Assembly (NCBI GenBank): GCA_016713985.1
Contig: JADJOD010000017.1
Coordinates: 111,921 to 175,920 of the forward strand
Reading direction: 5' to 3'
DNA: 64,000 nucleotides
DNA from: Lewinellaceae bacterium
Lineage (GTDB): Bacteria; Bacteroidota; Bacteroidia; Chitinophagales; Saprospiraceae
Part shown: one piece after another, positions 24,308 through 34,084 of the stretch
Layout: the number at the start of each line of letters is the position of its first letter
How positions within the stretch are numbered: position 1 is the stretch's first letter
The notes under the pieces: generated by a model
What the model saw: only the letters and a program-made list of their open reading frames with translations
What the model was told of the DNA's origin: nothing
Database searches by the model: none
Translations under genes and position numbers: made by a program

Positions 24308-24736
24308 TTATCCTTTCATGATGCCCGGCAACAGGTAACCCTGGGGTTTGCCGGCGGGCGCCGGTTTCACCACTTCTTCGTCTTTCTCCTTGATTTGTTC
24401 GCGACGTGCACCCCAGGAACTGCCTTCCTGGAAAAAGGCGATGATCGCCCAGATCAACAGGGTGGTCGGCAACAAAACGCTCAGCATCAGGCCACGCACT
24501 TCGTAAGCCATGTGCATAAAAAAGAAGATGATAAAGTACGCTTTAAACAGCGAAAACCCGATCATCAGGAGCATGTAGAGATAGTGGCCGAATCCTTCGG
24601 AGAATTTGACGCCGTGGATGATATGTCCTTTTGCGAACAATGCAATGATCACTTCTACAATGGTAATCACGCCGAGTATCATCAGCCCGCGAAATACCAG
24701 GGCTTTTTGTTCTTCGTATGTTTGATGTCCAGCCAT
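24308..24736 (-). CDS. Cytochrome c oxidase subunit IV-type protein
   Basis: A 142-residue protein with three transmembrane helices (about 15-35, 51-73 and 83-102) in the arrangement of the bacterial cytochrome oxidase subunit IV (COX4_pro/CyoD-like) family; the YMLLMIGFSLFKAYFIIFFF segment with MHMAYE is typical. The hydrophilic tail (EQIKEKDEEVVKPAPAG) is on the cytoplasmic side. It follows the second subunit III gene by 91 bp in the operon and likely stabilises the aa3 oxidase. Confidence 0.88.
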   Translation of the reverse strand: MAGHQTYEEQKALVFRGLMILGVITIVEVIIALFAKGHIIHGVKFSEGFGHYLYMLLMIGFSLFKAYFIIFFFMHMAYEVRGLMLSVLLPTTLLIWAIIAFFQEGSSWGARREQIKEKDEEVVKPAPAGKPQGYLLPGIMKG

Positions 24737-24827
24737 TTTAAAAAATGTTGAATCGTTGACCTGTTGATGCTTTTAATAGGATGCCCGAAGGCTTTCGCGG
24801 CCATTTTTGCCGCACATAATCAATGGT

Positions 24828-25730
24828 TTACAAAAGGTAAAATACCAGGAACACAAATACCCATACCAAATCCACAAAGTGCCAGTAGAGGCCGATTTTT
24901 TCCACCATTTCGTAACCGTTGCGGCGGGCGGCATAGACGCCGCTGCCGGCGTTGATCATGATAATGGTCAGGAACAACACCCCGGAAAATACGTGGAAAC
25001 CGTGGAAACCCGTGATAAAGAAAAACAGCGCGCCGAATGCTTTCGGGCCCAGTTCCTGTACCCCGGTCTGACCGGCGTAAGCGCCAGTGGTATATTTCAG
25101 TTTGCGTTGTGCCAGTTCTTCCTTAACGGTACCGTCTTTTTGAGCAACGGTGTGCATATGAAGCAGATAGGATTCTCCTTTTACGAAGGTATCCGGTGCG
25201 CCGTCGGTTTTTTTCGCTTCCGTGCCGTCTTCATTGAGATAGATACCATCGGCGATGTGGCGCCCGAAGGGGTTTTGGGAAACCGTTACGTTTTCGTGCA
25301 CGATCAGGGTGGTCCATTCGTAGGCCTGGCTGCCCAAAAAAGTGGCGCCGCCAAGAATGGTGAGGAACATCCAGAAAACCACACCGCGTTGATTTTCCCG
25401 GTGCCCTTCCTGCACGGCCCGAACCATCGTCACCGAACTGAAGATCAGCACAAACGTCATAAACGTTACAAAAATCAGCGGCCAGTGCGCTTTTACAAAT
25501 GGAAAGGATGCGAACACAAAATCGGGTTCCGGCCAGGTCGGCATGCTGAAACGCAAAGCCCCATAGGCAATCAAAAAACCGGCGAACGTGAATGCGTCCG
25601 ATACCAGGAAGTACCACATCATCAACTTGCCGTAACTCGCCTTGAAGGGCTCCTTACCGCCTTCCCAAAGTTGGGTGTCGTCCCCGTGTCCGTGTGCTTC
25701 GTGTGCGTGTGAAACAGATGTTTCTGCCAT
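24828..25730 (-). CDS. Cytochrome c oxidase subunit III, long form
   Basis: A 300-residue subunit III-type protein. The His-rich N-terminus (SHAHEAHGHGDD) is followed by five or six helices. The family pattern GFHGFHVFSGVLFL and the final YWHFVDLVWVFVFLVFYLL are clear. A soluble insertion of about 75 residues (about 160-235, HENVTVSQNPFGRHIADG onward) expands one periplasmic loop. A second, shorter subunit III-type gene lies immediately upstream at 25815; paired subunit III genes are usual in this phylum. Both would belong to the proton-pumping aa3 oxidase coupled to alternative complex III. Confidence 0.92.
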   Translation of the reverse strand: MAETSVSHAHEAHGHGDDTQLWEGGKEPFKASYGKLMMWYFLVSDAFTFAGFLIAYGALRFSMPTWPEPDFVFASFPFVKAHWPLIFVTFMTFVLIFSSVTMVRAVQEGHRENQRGVVFWMFLTILGGATFLGSQAYEWTTLIVHENVTVSQNPFGRHIADGIYLNEDGTEAKKTDGAPDTFVKGESYLLHMHTVAQKDGTVKEELAQRKLKYTTGAYAGQTGVQELGPKAFGALFFFITGFHGFHVFSGVLFLTIIMINAGSGVYAARRNGYEMVEKIGLYWHFVDLVWVFVFLVFYLL

Positions 25731-25814
25731 GATAATCAGTCAGTTATTAATTGTAACGCTTTATTCTTTTTATGTCGCCCGCCGGTTTTGTCCGGAAAGG
25801 CAACGAACAGGTTT

Positions 25815-26393
25815 TCAGGATTGAATCATAAAAAACATGATCAGGTATACCCAGAGCACATCGACAAAATGCCAGTATTGAACCACCAGTTCAAACCGCT
25901 GCCTGCGCCGCTGTGTCGGGCGGAACGGCAGGATGTAGGCATGTGTCAGTGCCACCACAATGGCCATGATGCCGCCCAAAACGTGGGCGGCGTGCAAACC
26001 CGATATCACGTATATGAATGAACTGGAGGGGTTGGCCGTAAAGGTTGCCCCGATCGCGTTGAGTGCTTCCCAGCCCTTATACTGTAGTACGATAAAAACG
26101 ATACCCAGTGCGAAGGTGACGAGCAGCAGCGCTTTGTACAGTTTTTCATTTCCTTTTTTAAACGAATGGTAAGCGTAATGAATCGTAAAACTGCTCAAAA
26201 CGATCACCACCGTATTGTAAAAGAAAATATCCGGGAGTTTAAACTCCAGCCAGTTGCCTGCCGCCCGCCGCACAACATATGCACTGGTGAACGCACCGAA
26301 CATCATAATGATGCTGCCGATGGCGACCCACAAAGCAAGTTTTTGCGGCTGGATCTTATTCCGGCTAAACTCTGGAGAAGAAACAACACCCAT
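25815..26393 (-). CDS. Cytochrome c oxidase subunit III, short form
   Basis: A 192-residue protein from ATG 26393 with five helices and the subunit III signatures ISGLHAAHVLGGIMAIV and VVQYWHFVDVLWVYLIMFF. The upstream in-frame segment to 26453 is encoded by word repeats and is not part of the protein. It precedes the long-form subunit III gene by 84 bp and follows ctaB after a 153-bp spacer that contains an imperfect 32-bp-arm hairpin. Confidence 0.92.
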   Translation of the reverse strand: MGVVSSPEFSRNKIQPQKLALWVAIGSIIMMFGAFTSAYVVRRAAGNWLEFKLPDIFFYNTVVIVLSSFTIHYAYHSFKKGNEKLYKALLLVTFALGIVFIVLQYKGWEALNAIGATFTANPSSSFIYVISGLHAAHVLGGIMAIVVALTHAYILPFRPTQRRRQRFELVVQYWHFVDVLWVYLIMFFMIQS

Positions 26394-26410
26394 AATATTA
26401 TTGGTTGATG

Positions 26411-26479
26411 AGGGTTGATGAAGCGGTTTATAATCGTTGATAATCCCTATCAACCTTTATAAACTTCTTCATCAACCCT
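26411..26479. repeat. Word-repeat imperfect hairpin (gttgat family) in operon spacer
   Basis: Arms 26411-26442 and 26448-26479 pair at 28 of 32 positions around a 5-nt loop. Both arms are made of the words gggttgatga, gtttata and gttgata, also found at 14866-14990 and 34050-34080. Confidence 0.8.
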
Positions 26480-26546
26480 GATTTTAAATTTTATCGATCA
26501 ACAGTACGATCAGCGACACCGGCAAATGCAAAAAAGACAAAAACAT

Positions 26547-27388
26547 TTATTTACGCGCCGCTTCTCTCGAACAGTCTTTATACAACTTCCAGCAGCACCA
26601 GGCCCAATACGCATTCAGCAGGATCAGCACCACCGTTGCCAGTGCTCCGACCAACCCCAGCGAATAACCCATTGCGGCATTGCCCACCATAAGCAGACAA
26701 AAAACGAATGACAAAAGACCCGTTGTAGCGTCTTTTTCCCCGTTTTTTGAAGGCAACAGGTAAAAACCTGCCTTTTTATAATCTTCGTCGGCCAGCCATG
26801 CCACCGCCCAGAAATGTGGAAATTGCCACAAAAACTGGAGTGTGAACAACATAAAGGCCGTTTGAGAAATAAAACCTTCGTGTACCACACAACCGATAAT
26901 CAGGGGCAATGCACCCGGAACGGCGCCCACCACCACTGACAGCGGGGTCGATCGTTTCATGGGGGTATAAACAAACGCGTAACTGATCAAAGACAAAGTG
27001 CCGAAAAATCCGGACAGCGGGTTGAACAGGGAAAGTACGGTGATCCCCGTCATAGCCATCAATCCGGCCCAAAGCACTGCCTTCGATACCCCAAACGCCC
27101 CGTTGCCACCGGCCGGTTGGCCGTACGCGGCATCAGCCGGTCGTATTCGCGTTCGAGTACCTGGTTGAGCGCATTGGCCGCACCGGTCACCATAAACCCG
27201 CCGAATGCCAGCAGCGTCAGGGTGGTCCAGTTCACTTTGCCGCCACATACGATCGCATAGGACATTACCGCCGAAAAAAGAACTAACAAGGTCAATTTGA
27301 ACTTCACCAGCAAACCGAAGTCGGTTACCGATTGGGTCAAGTTGTCAAATACCGTTACTTGCTTTGCCTGATTGCGCTCCATGATCAA
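26547..27388 (-). CDS. ctaB: Protohaem IX farnesyltransferase (haem O synthase), frameshifted in this sequence
   Basis: The N-terminal part (start 27388; FGLLVKFKLTLLVLFSAVMS, then NALNQVLEREYDRLMPRTAN with the prenyl-diphosphate Asp motif, RPVATGRLG) and the C-terminal part (VSKAVLWAGLMAMTGITVLS ... PLIIGCVVHEGFISQTAFML, WQFPHFWAVAWLADEDYKKA) are in different frames. Adding one base to the four-C run at 27089-27092 (GGGG on the coding strand) joins them exactly at RLG-VSK. The restored protein of about 280 residues is a normal UbiA-type membrane enzyme making haem O for the oxidase. It sits 27 bp after coxA. Confidence 0.9.
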
Positions 27389-27415
27389 CGAACTACGCTT
27401 TACAATCTGATCTGC

Positions 27416-29269
27416 TTAGTGTCCAAAATCGTGTTCACCCTCTTTTAACGGAACATACTGGGGCACAAACTCTTCCCCGTCTTTGCCATAATCGTACGGC
27501 CAGCGTTGGGCGCTCGGAATATTACCCGGCCAGTTGCCGTGCCCCGGTTTGATCGGTGTCGTCCATTCCAGGGTATTCGAACCCCAGGGATTCTTGGTCG
27601 TCATTTTGCGGCCGCTGAATATGGAGTAGAAGAAATTGACGACAAAAAGTATCTGCAGGAAAAACACCACAATGGCAGCCACCGTGATGAACTGGTTCAA
27701 TTCCACAAAGTGTCTGAACGAGTCAAAATTGTCAATGCTGTAGTAACGGCGCGGCACGCCGGCCATGCCGGTGTAGTGCATGGGCCAGAAAATGGCATAA
27801 GCGCCGATGATCGTTCCCCAGAAGTGGATCTTGCCCAGGGTTTCGTTCATAAACCGGCCGAACATTTTCGGGAACCAGTGATAAACACCCGCAAACATGC
27901 CGAAGAATGCCGCAATACCCATTACAATGTGGAAGTGCGCCACCACAAAATAGGTATCGTGCATCTGGATGTCAATTGCCGAGTTGCCCAGGAAGATACC
28001 CGTCAGGCCGCCGGAAATAAACATGGACACAAAACCGATCGCAAACATACTTGCCGAATTAAACCGGAAGTTGGACCCATATACCGTTGATATCCAGTTA
28101 AATACTTTAATGGCGGAAGGCACTGCAATGATCAGGGTGAACACCACAAAGAAATTACTGATAAAAGGATTCACCCCGGACATAAACATGTGGTGCGCCC
28201 ACACAATAAACGAAAGGAAGCCGATAGCCAGGATGGAATACACCATCGCGCGATAACCGAAAATCGGCTTGCGGGCGTGTACGGACAACACTTCCGAAAC
28301 GATACCCATCGAAGGAAGGATAATAATGTATACTTCCGGGTGGCCCAGGAACCAGAACAAGTGCTGGAACAATACGGGGCTGCCGCCGATACGATCAAGC
28401 GCTACACCGCCCACCACGATTTCACTCAGGTAAAAAGAGGTGCCGAGGCTGCGGTCAAACATGAGCAGGAGCACGCCGGAAAGTAGTACCGGGAAGGATA
28501 ATACCCCCAGGATAGCCGTGATCAGGATGGCCCAGATCGTGAGCGGCATCCGCCACATGTTCATTCCTTTTGTACGCAGGTTCAAAATCGTCGTGATGTA
28601 ATTGATACCACCCAGCAACGACGACACGACAAAAAGTGCCATACCCACAATCCACATCGTCATACCGGCTTTGGAGCCGTCAGAGGCCTGTGGCAGAGCG
28701 CTTAAGGGCGGATAAGCCGTCCACCCCCCCGAAAATGGCCCGGTGCTGAGAAACAGCGACAGGAACATCACCACGCCGGCCAGGAAGAAGAACCAGTAGG
28801 AGAAGGCGTTGAGCAAGGGGGAAGCCATGTCGCGCGCGCCGATCTGCAATGGAATAAGCAGGTTGGCAAACGTACCGCTCAATCCCGCTGTCAGTACGAA
28901 GAACACGAGGATAGTGCCGTGCATGGTCACGAGTGCGTAATAAAACTCGGGATCAAGTTTGCCGATACCCGCATCGTTCACCTGTATCCATTTTCCCAAA
29001 AGGGGTCTCAGCCAGGCCAGGTCCGCCTCGGGAAAGCCGAGCTGCAGGCGGAAAACAATGGACATGGCAGCGCCGACAATCGCCCAGAATATCCCGGTGA
29101 TCAGGAACTGGCGGCCTACGATTTTGTGGTCGGTGCTAAAGATATACGTCGTTAAAAAATTCGACTGAAACTTGTCGCCTTCATGGTGTTCATGAAAATG
29201 ATCATCAAAACCCAACTCTTGAGTGAGTTTATCTTCCAGGGTTTCAGCGGCGGTAACTACATGAGCCAT
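27416..29269 (-). CDS. Cytochrome c oxidase subunit I
   Basis: A 617-residue haem-copper oxidase subunit I from ATG 29269. Visible landmarks are WFLGHPEVYIIILP (CuB His with the cross-linked Tyr, and the K-channel Glu region), WAHHMFMSG (CuB histidines) and HFHIVMG (haem ligands). The first haem ligand lies in ALVTMHGTILVF, and the GTVLWTTP-like tail is typical of Bacteroidota. Twelve or more helices are expected. It forms the O2-reducing core with the OmpA-fused subunit II encoded 60 bp upstream. ATG 29269 is favoured over 29290 because homologues start near this point. Confidence 0.96.
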   Translation of the reverse strand: MAHVVTAAETLEDKLTQELGFDDHFHEHHEGDKFQSNFLTTYIFSTDHKIVGRQFLITGIFWAIVGAAMSIVFRLQLGFPEADLAWLRPLLGKWIQVNDAGIGKLDPEFYYALVTMHGTILVFFVLTAGLSGTFANLLIPLQIGARDMASPLLNAFSYWFFFLAGVVMFLSLFLSTGPFSGGWTAYPPLSALPQASDGSKAGMTMWIVGMALFVVSSLLGGINYITTILNLRTKGMNMWRMPLTIWAILITAILGVLSFPVLLSGVLLLMFDRSLGTSFYLSEIVVGGVALDRIGGSPVLFQHLFWFLGHPEVYIIILPSMGIVSEVLSVHARKPIFGYRAMVYSILAIGFLSFIVWAHHMFMSGVNPFISNFFVVFTLIIAVPSAIKVFNWISTVYGSNFRFNSASMFAIGFVSMFISGGLTGIFLGNSAIDIQMHDTYFVVAHFHIVMGIAAFFGMFAGVYHWFPKMFGRFMNETLGKIHFWGTIIGAYAIFWPMHYTGMAGVPRRYYSIDNFDSFRHFVELNQFITVAAIVVFFLQILFVVNFFYSIFSGRKMTTKNPWGSNTLEWTTPIKPGHGNWPGNIPSAQRWPYDYGKDGEEFVPQYVPLKEGEHDFGH

Positions 29270-29330
29270 ATAGTCGGGTGTTTGGTACAATTTATAGTGA
29301 GACTTTCGCGGGTTCGGTGTTTGCCGGTTT

Positions 29331-30843
29331 TCAGGATGGGTTGACCTGGTTCAGGATTGTAAATTCAGTTCTGCGGTTTTTTAGCGCGGTTTTCGTCCGA
29401 ATCATTGGGTGCCAGTGGTTTGGTATCGCCATATCCCCTGGGGCGCAAGCGGCCTTCCGAGATACCCCGGTCGGTCAGGTATTTGACCACAGAAGCAGCG
29501 CGGGCCGAGGAAAGCGCCTGGTTTTCAAGCGGGTCGCCGGTATTGTCCGTATGTCCGGCCACTTCAATAACGATGCCGGGAAAAGCGTTGAGCGCAGTCA
29601 CTAAGTTATCGAGTTCGTAGCGGCTGTTGGCGGTAAGGGTAGCGGAGCCGGTTTCGAAGTTGATATGCCGGAGTGTCAGGGTTTTATCGGCAACGTCCGT
29701 TGATTCGACGGCTTTTTTTACATTTTCGCTAAATTCCCTGGCGCGCTGGCGGACTTCAATGTCGAGCACTTTGTCCTTGTTCGGGTCTTCGTCTTTGCCC
29801 CTGACCTGTGTCAGGTAGAACGATTCCTGTTTGCTGTACCAGGCGTCGAACTCTTCCTGGGACACCACTTTGAGGATTCGTTTCATGGAATAGTGGCCTT
29901 TGCCGCAAAGTTCCGCGCAGGCCAGTTCGTATTCGAACTTTTCCCAGCGTTTTGCGCCGGTCGGCTCGGCGTCATCATACGGAAGATTGTATTCGTCGTA
30001 TTTGCGGAGTTCGTTGCGGTAGTCGGAGGTTGTTTTGATGGGGGTAAAGATGAAGTAGGTCGGCATACCCGGCACGGCATCCATTTTTACGCGGAAGTGT
30101 GGCAGGTAGAAGTTGTGGAGAACGTCTTTAGCCGTGATCCGCACCCGCACTTTTTTGCCGACCGGCAGGTAAATTTCCTGCCCGGGAATAACGTCGTCCC
30201 AGGTTTTGGGATCGGTGAAATCCATGCCCAGCTGGTTGTTGGCGCCGGTCAGTTTGTAATTACGGGCTCCCAGTTTGCCGTCGGGGCCCGGGTACCGGAT
30301 GATCCAGTTGAACTGTTGGCCGGTCGCTTCGATTTCGATATAATCTTCATTCGGGTTGACATCCGCCATTACGGTGTTCCAGGCGTTCAGGCCGCGGACA
30401 ACGAGAATGGTCATGACAACTGCCGGCACGGCGGTCCAGATCAGTTCGAGTCGGTTGTCGTGGGCGATAAACTGCGCTTTACGGCCTTCCTGCCAGCGGT
30501 ATTTGTAGGCGAACCAAAACAGGGCGATATGACAAAGCACAAAAACGATCCCTGTGAGAATCAGCGTGAGGTTGAACATATCGTCCAGGGCGCCGCCGTG
30601 AGCAGATGCGGAGGTATGCGGACCGTAACCCATCATCTGGTTTTTGTATTCCCAGGCAGAAATAAATACCCCCACCAGAAACACAATCATGAAAGCGACC
30701 GACAACCAGCCGTTCCATTTGCTATTGTCGCGCAATACTTCTCTTTCGCCCTTGATCTGGGCGGTGAGCTCGGTAACTTTCCCGATTTGCACCAAAACAA
30801 TGGTGATAAGGAGAACGCAGAGTAATATGATAATCGCTGTCAT
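29331..30843 (-). CDS. Cytochrome c oxidase subunit II fused to a C-terminal OmpA-like domain
   Basis: About 503 residues. Helices at about 2-20, 45-64, 89-112 and 133-152 are followed by the cupredoxin domain with a complete CuA site (H243; C309, E311, C313, H317, M320 in CAELCGKGHYSM). Residues about 388-500 add an OmpA/MotB peptidoglycan-binding domain: INFETGSATLTANSRYELDN, EVAGHTDNTGDP, LSSARAASVVKYLTDRG, RPRGYGDTKPLAPN. The printed frame stops at RAKKPQN; removing one base from the six-T run 29377-29382 gives the expected RAKNRRTEFTILNQVNPS and a stop at 29331. No cytochrome c domain is present. The fusion would tie the oxidase to the cell wall or use the domain for assembly. Confidence 0.92.
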
Positions 30844-30929
30844 TGAAATATTTATGCTTTAACCCAAAGGTAAAAAGTTTGTTCGCCGCTTTGCCGATCG
30901 TTCGGCTTGATTATAAAGAGTCTGAACTA

Positions 30930-32510
30930 TCAGTGGTGTGCATGTCCGCCGCCTTCACTTTCGATCATGGCGCCTGTTTCGTGGTGAAGACTTTCTTCCA
31001 GATAGGGGTCTTTCATCGGTACCAGCGAAGCGCGTTGGAGTTGACTGAAAAAGAAGAACAGGAAAAGGCTCAGAAAGCCGATCATGACGCCGATTTCTTC
31101 CAGCCCCGGTATTGTAAAGCCCAGTTTGAAACTTCCGGGTTCTTCACCGTGACTTGCTCCATGTCCGGCTTCTCCGCCGTGTTCTGCGGGCGGGTGTGCA
31201 ACGGCATCTTCCGAAGGTGTGGCGCCGTGTGGCGCTTCTCCTGCGGGTTGCTCGGCAGCGTGTGTGGCATCGGGTTGTTCTTTGGCCTGCTCCCCTGCTG
31301 CTGCGGGCTCCTGGGCGTGGCCGGCATCGGCTTGTTCGCCGGCGGCTGTACTCAGGACGGTGGTAATACCGGTATCTGTCGTAGTAGACTGACCGGTTTT
31401 ATGCTGACCGGCTTCCGCCAGTTCCTTGGCTTCAATCGCTGCTGTACGCGCGCCCGGTTTGATCATGTAGAAATAATCCCACCAGTGACCGAAGAAAACG
31501 ATCAGGGCCACGAAGAACATGGTGCCGAACTTCCGCTTGTTGTCGTTGCGCATCAGGATCAGGAAAGGCACCACAAAATTCATGAGCAGGTTGCCCCAGA
31601 ACAATACCGGGTAGTGCTCCATACGCTCTTTGAAATAAATCGTTTCCTCGCCGTTGTTGGCGTACCAGATAAGCATGAACTGGTCGAACCACAGGTAAGT
31701 CCAGAATACGCTGATGCCAAACAAAAACTTGCCCACATCGTGCAGGTGATCGTGTGTAACGTATTCCAAGTAACCACGCGATTTCAGGTAAATGATGAGC
31801 ATGACGGTCATGGAAAGTGACCCGAGCCATGCCGATGCCGTCGAATACCACGAAAACATGGTGCTGTACCAGTGCGGGTCGACAGACATCATGGCCTGCC
31901 AGAAAAATACTGCGCTTAAAAAACCGCCGATGGGAAGGAAAGAAGCCGCCCATTTGCGTTCTTTTTTGTAATAATCCAAAGAAGCCGTTTCATGGGTATC
32001 CTGAGCGATGGAGTTCCGGCGCATTTTATAGGCCCAGAAGTACCAGATACCGAGGAAACCAACTGTCGCGATGGTAAAAAATACCGGATTGAGGAATCCG
32101 GATTTACCCGCAATGATTCGATCAAAATGCGACGCTTCGGGGTCGGTGATGTTCAGATTGGGGTCGTTCCAGTGGTAGAGGTGATGAAGATGCCCCCACA
32201 CACCGATGGCTACGATGCCCATCAGGATAAGTCCGACCAACATAAACTGGCCCATACTCTCCCAGATACGTTTGATCACGGTCATCCAACCTGCAAACGC
32301 GGTGATTTGTGCCGCAAGGAAAAATATGGCCATAAAAGCCACTGCGGTGAAATACACCGAATTGTGGAGAAAGTTGGTCCAGAATCGCGTGTGATATTCG
32401 TCATCGTTGAGCGCCGAAAGGGCGAGGCAAACGACTCCCAGCACCATACCGCCGATGAGCACGCGTTTGGTTTTGCCTTCAAATACAAATTGCGTATTGG
32501 TCAGATTCAT
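30930..32510 (-). CDS. actF: Alternative complex III subunit ActF
   Basis: A 526-residue polytopic protein from ATG 32510 with about ten helices, matching ActF, the quinol:cytochrome c oxidoreductase membrane subunit related to ActC/NrfD. The end FSQLQRASLVPMKDPYLEES LHH-type motif is the family's C-terminus. Unusual is an Ala/Glu/His-rich insertion of about 95 residues (roughly 355-450) in a loop before the last helix. It includes runs such as HPPAEHGGEAGHGASHGEEP that may bind metal. It follows actE by 96 bp and precedes the oxidase subunit II gene by 86 bp. Confidence 0.9.
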   Translation of the reverse strand: MNLTNTQFVFEGKTKRVLIGGMVLGVVCLALSALNDDEYHTRFWTNFLHNSVYFTAVAFMAIFFLAAQITAFAGWMTVIKRIWESMGQFMLVGLILMGIVAIGVWGHLHHLYHWNDPNLNITDPEASHFDRIIAGKSGFLNPVFFTIATVGFLGIWYFWAYKMRRNSIAQDTHETASLDYYKKERKWAASFLPIGGFLSAVFFWQAMMSVDPHWYSTMFSWYSTASAWLGSLSMTVMLIIYLKSRGYLEYVTHDHLHDVGKFLFGISVFWTYLWFDQFMLIWYANNGEETIYFKERMEHYPVLFWGNLLMNFVVPFLILMRNDNKRKFGTMFFVALIVFFGHWWDYFYMIKPGARTAAIEAKELAEAGQHKTGQSTTTDTGITTVLSTAAGEQADAGHAQEPAAAGEQAKEQPDATHAAEQPAGEAPHGATPSEDAVAHPPAEHGGEAGHGASHGEEPGSFKLGFTIPGLEEIGVMIGFLSLFLFFFFSQLQRASLVPMKDPYLEESLHHETGAMIESEGGGHAHH

Positions 32511-32606
32511 ATCGCAAGTTTGGGCGAAGCCCAATAAAGTTATTTTGTAAGAATATGATCTTTCGGGTGTTATTGCAGGTTTTCAGGAGCGGGTATGATT
32601 CAAATA

Positions 32607-33416
32607 TTACTGGGGCGCAGGTGGCGGAGGCGGAGGAGCCGTTCGGGACGCGCCCGTTGCTTCACCTTTGGCCGGTTTTTCCACATTGCTCAATGTATTG
32701 GCCGTTTCGCTGTATTCCAGGTTTTTAGCCTTCGCCTGGAGCGACCGGATATAGTGCATGACTTCCCAGCGTTCTTCAAACGACAGTTTGTCGGAATACC
32801 CCCCCATTACGTTTTTGCCGTACATCATGGCGAAATAGAAGCGGCCGTTGCCGGCTGCGATCATATCGTCGCCGATGAGGTTTTTAGGTTGAACCGGGTA
32901 TTTGTCCGTTGCGGTCACGAGGGCGCCTTGTCCGTCGCCTTTGTCGCCGTGGCAAATGCCGCAATAAACATTATAAAGCGGTTTGGCGCGTTCGAGCCCT
33001 GCCTTGGTGATGGGGAACGGGTTATTCACCATTTCCTGTTCACAACGCAGGCGATCGTCTTCCGTGTTGGTGTAGTAGAAGGGCGCTTCTCCGTTTACCG
33101 GGGCGGAAATGGCGTTGCCGGCGTTTTTCCCGTGTACGTAGTCCATATCCTGGCCGTAATACGCGGCGGTATACCCGCGAGGAATGGAGCCGTTCACCTT
33201 ACCGCGGGGCTGTGCGAGTTGCGATTTAGTGAACGTGCTTTTATCATCCCAGTGATTCCAGTAGTAGGCACTGTACTGGTTGGCTTCCAGACTAACCGGG
33301 TGATACATGTCCGGCATGTACTCGTGCCCGGTTTTGTTTTTACCGGCGGGTGAGCACAGCGAAAACGCCCAGGCAAAAAATGCAACGCCGAGAATCGCGC
33401 CAATTGCGTATTTCAT
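32607..33416 (-). CDS. actE: Alternative complex III subunit ActE, monohaem cytochrome c
   Basis: A 269-residue protein with an N-terminal anchor or lipoprotein-type signal (AFFAWAFSLCSPAG) and one class I cytochrome c domain: haem motif CGICH (about 152-156), then MYGKNVMGGYSDKLS with the distal Met. The C-terminus ends in a poly-Pro tail (PPPPPPPAPQ). In the ACIII of Rhodothermus and Flavobacterium, ActE carries electrons towards the oxidase. Gene order D-E-F is standard. Confidence 0.93.
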   Translation of the reverse strand: MKYAIGAILGVAFFAWAFSLCSPAGKNKTGHEYMPDMYHPVSLEANQYSAYYWNHWDDKSTFTKSQLAQPRGKVNGSIPRGYTAAYYGQDMDYVHGKNAGNAISAPVNGEAPFYYTNTEDDRLRCEQEMVNNPFPITKAGLERAKPLYNVYCGICHGDKGDGQGALVTATDKYPVQPKNLIGDDMIAAGNGRFYFAMMYGKNVMGGYSDKLSFEERWEVMHYIRSLQAKAKNLEYSETANTLSNVEKPAKGEATGASRTAPPPPPPAPQ

Positions 33417-33460
33417 ATTCGTTATGAGTTGTCCGTTGTTAGTAGTTGGTTATTACCGGG

Positions 33461-33991
33461 TTACATCATTTTCACGTTCACTTCCGAGGCTCCGGTGTTG
33501 GTGAAAAAACCCTGCAGGTTTTTCACGTCGCTATCGGGAGCGCCGGTCACGTCGAATGCGATACAGAATTTGTCGTCCGTAATGCGGTTGTCGAGCGTTT
33601 TTGCCTTTACTCCCGGCCACATGCCGCAAACGGTATAAAAGGTAATGGTCATGCCCCATGCGGCAAAAAGCACCGTCATTTCGAAGGTGATCGGGATAAA
33701 AGCGGGTACCGACCAAAACGGTTTACCGCCAAACACGATCGGCCAGTCGCTGGTAAAAATCCAGGTCATGGCGAGAAAACCGAAAGTGGCTCCACAAGCG
33801 CCGTAAATAAAGCCGAGAATGTGCAGACGGCTTTCTTTCAGCCCGAGAATCGGATCGAGGCCGTGGACCGGAAACGGCGTAAAGACATCCATGATATTCA
33901 AATGCGCGGCATTCGCGGTTTTGACAGCACCTTTGAGGTCTTCTTCGTCATTGTAAAGTCCGTACAGAACTTTTTTACTTTCAGCAGCCAT
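33461..33991 (-). CDS. actD: Alternative complex III subunit ActD (DUF3341)
   Basis: A 176-residue DUF3341 protein: the soluble N-terminus YGLYNDEEDLKGAVKTANAA, then VFTPFPVHGLDPILGLKESR, is followed by two transmembrane helices (about 62-82 and 103-126) and a soluble tail. This matches ActD, a structural membrane subunit of ACIII. It lies between actC and actE; the spacer to actC contains gttgata words. Confidence 0.93.
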   Translation of the reverse strand: MAAESKKVLYGLYNDEEDLKGAVKTANAAHLNIMDVFTPFPVHGLDPILGLKESRLHILGFIYGACGATFGFLAMTWIFTSDWPIVFGGKPFWSVPAFIPITFEMTVLFAAWGMTITFYTVCGMWPGVKAKTLDNRITDDKFCIAFDVTGAPDSDVKNLQGFFTNTGASEVNVKMM

Positions 33992-34049
33992 TTATTTTAA
34001 CAAGTTTGAAGTTCGAAGTTGGGCGTTTGGGGCCGTGATATTCAGGTGG

Positions 34050-34083
34050 ATAAACCGTATCAACCTTTATCAACCTGATCCAT
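34050..34083. repeat. gttgata-family words between actC and actD
   Basis: Plus-strand sequence CCGTATCAACCTTTATCAAC followed by CTGATCC is the complement of gttgataaaggttgata, the same words found in the hairpins at 14866 and 26411. Only one arm is well preserved here. Confidence 0.5.
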
Positions 34084-34084
34084 A

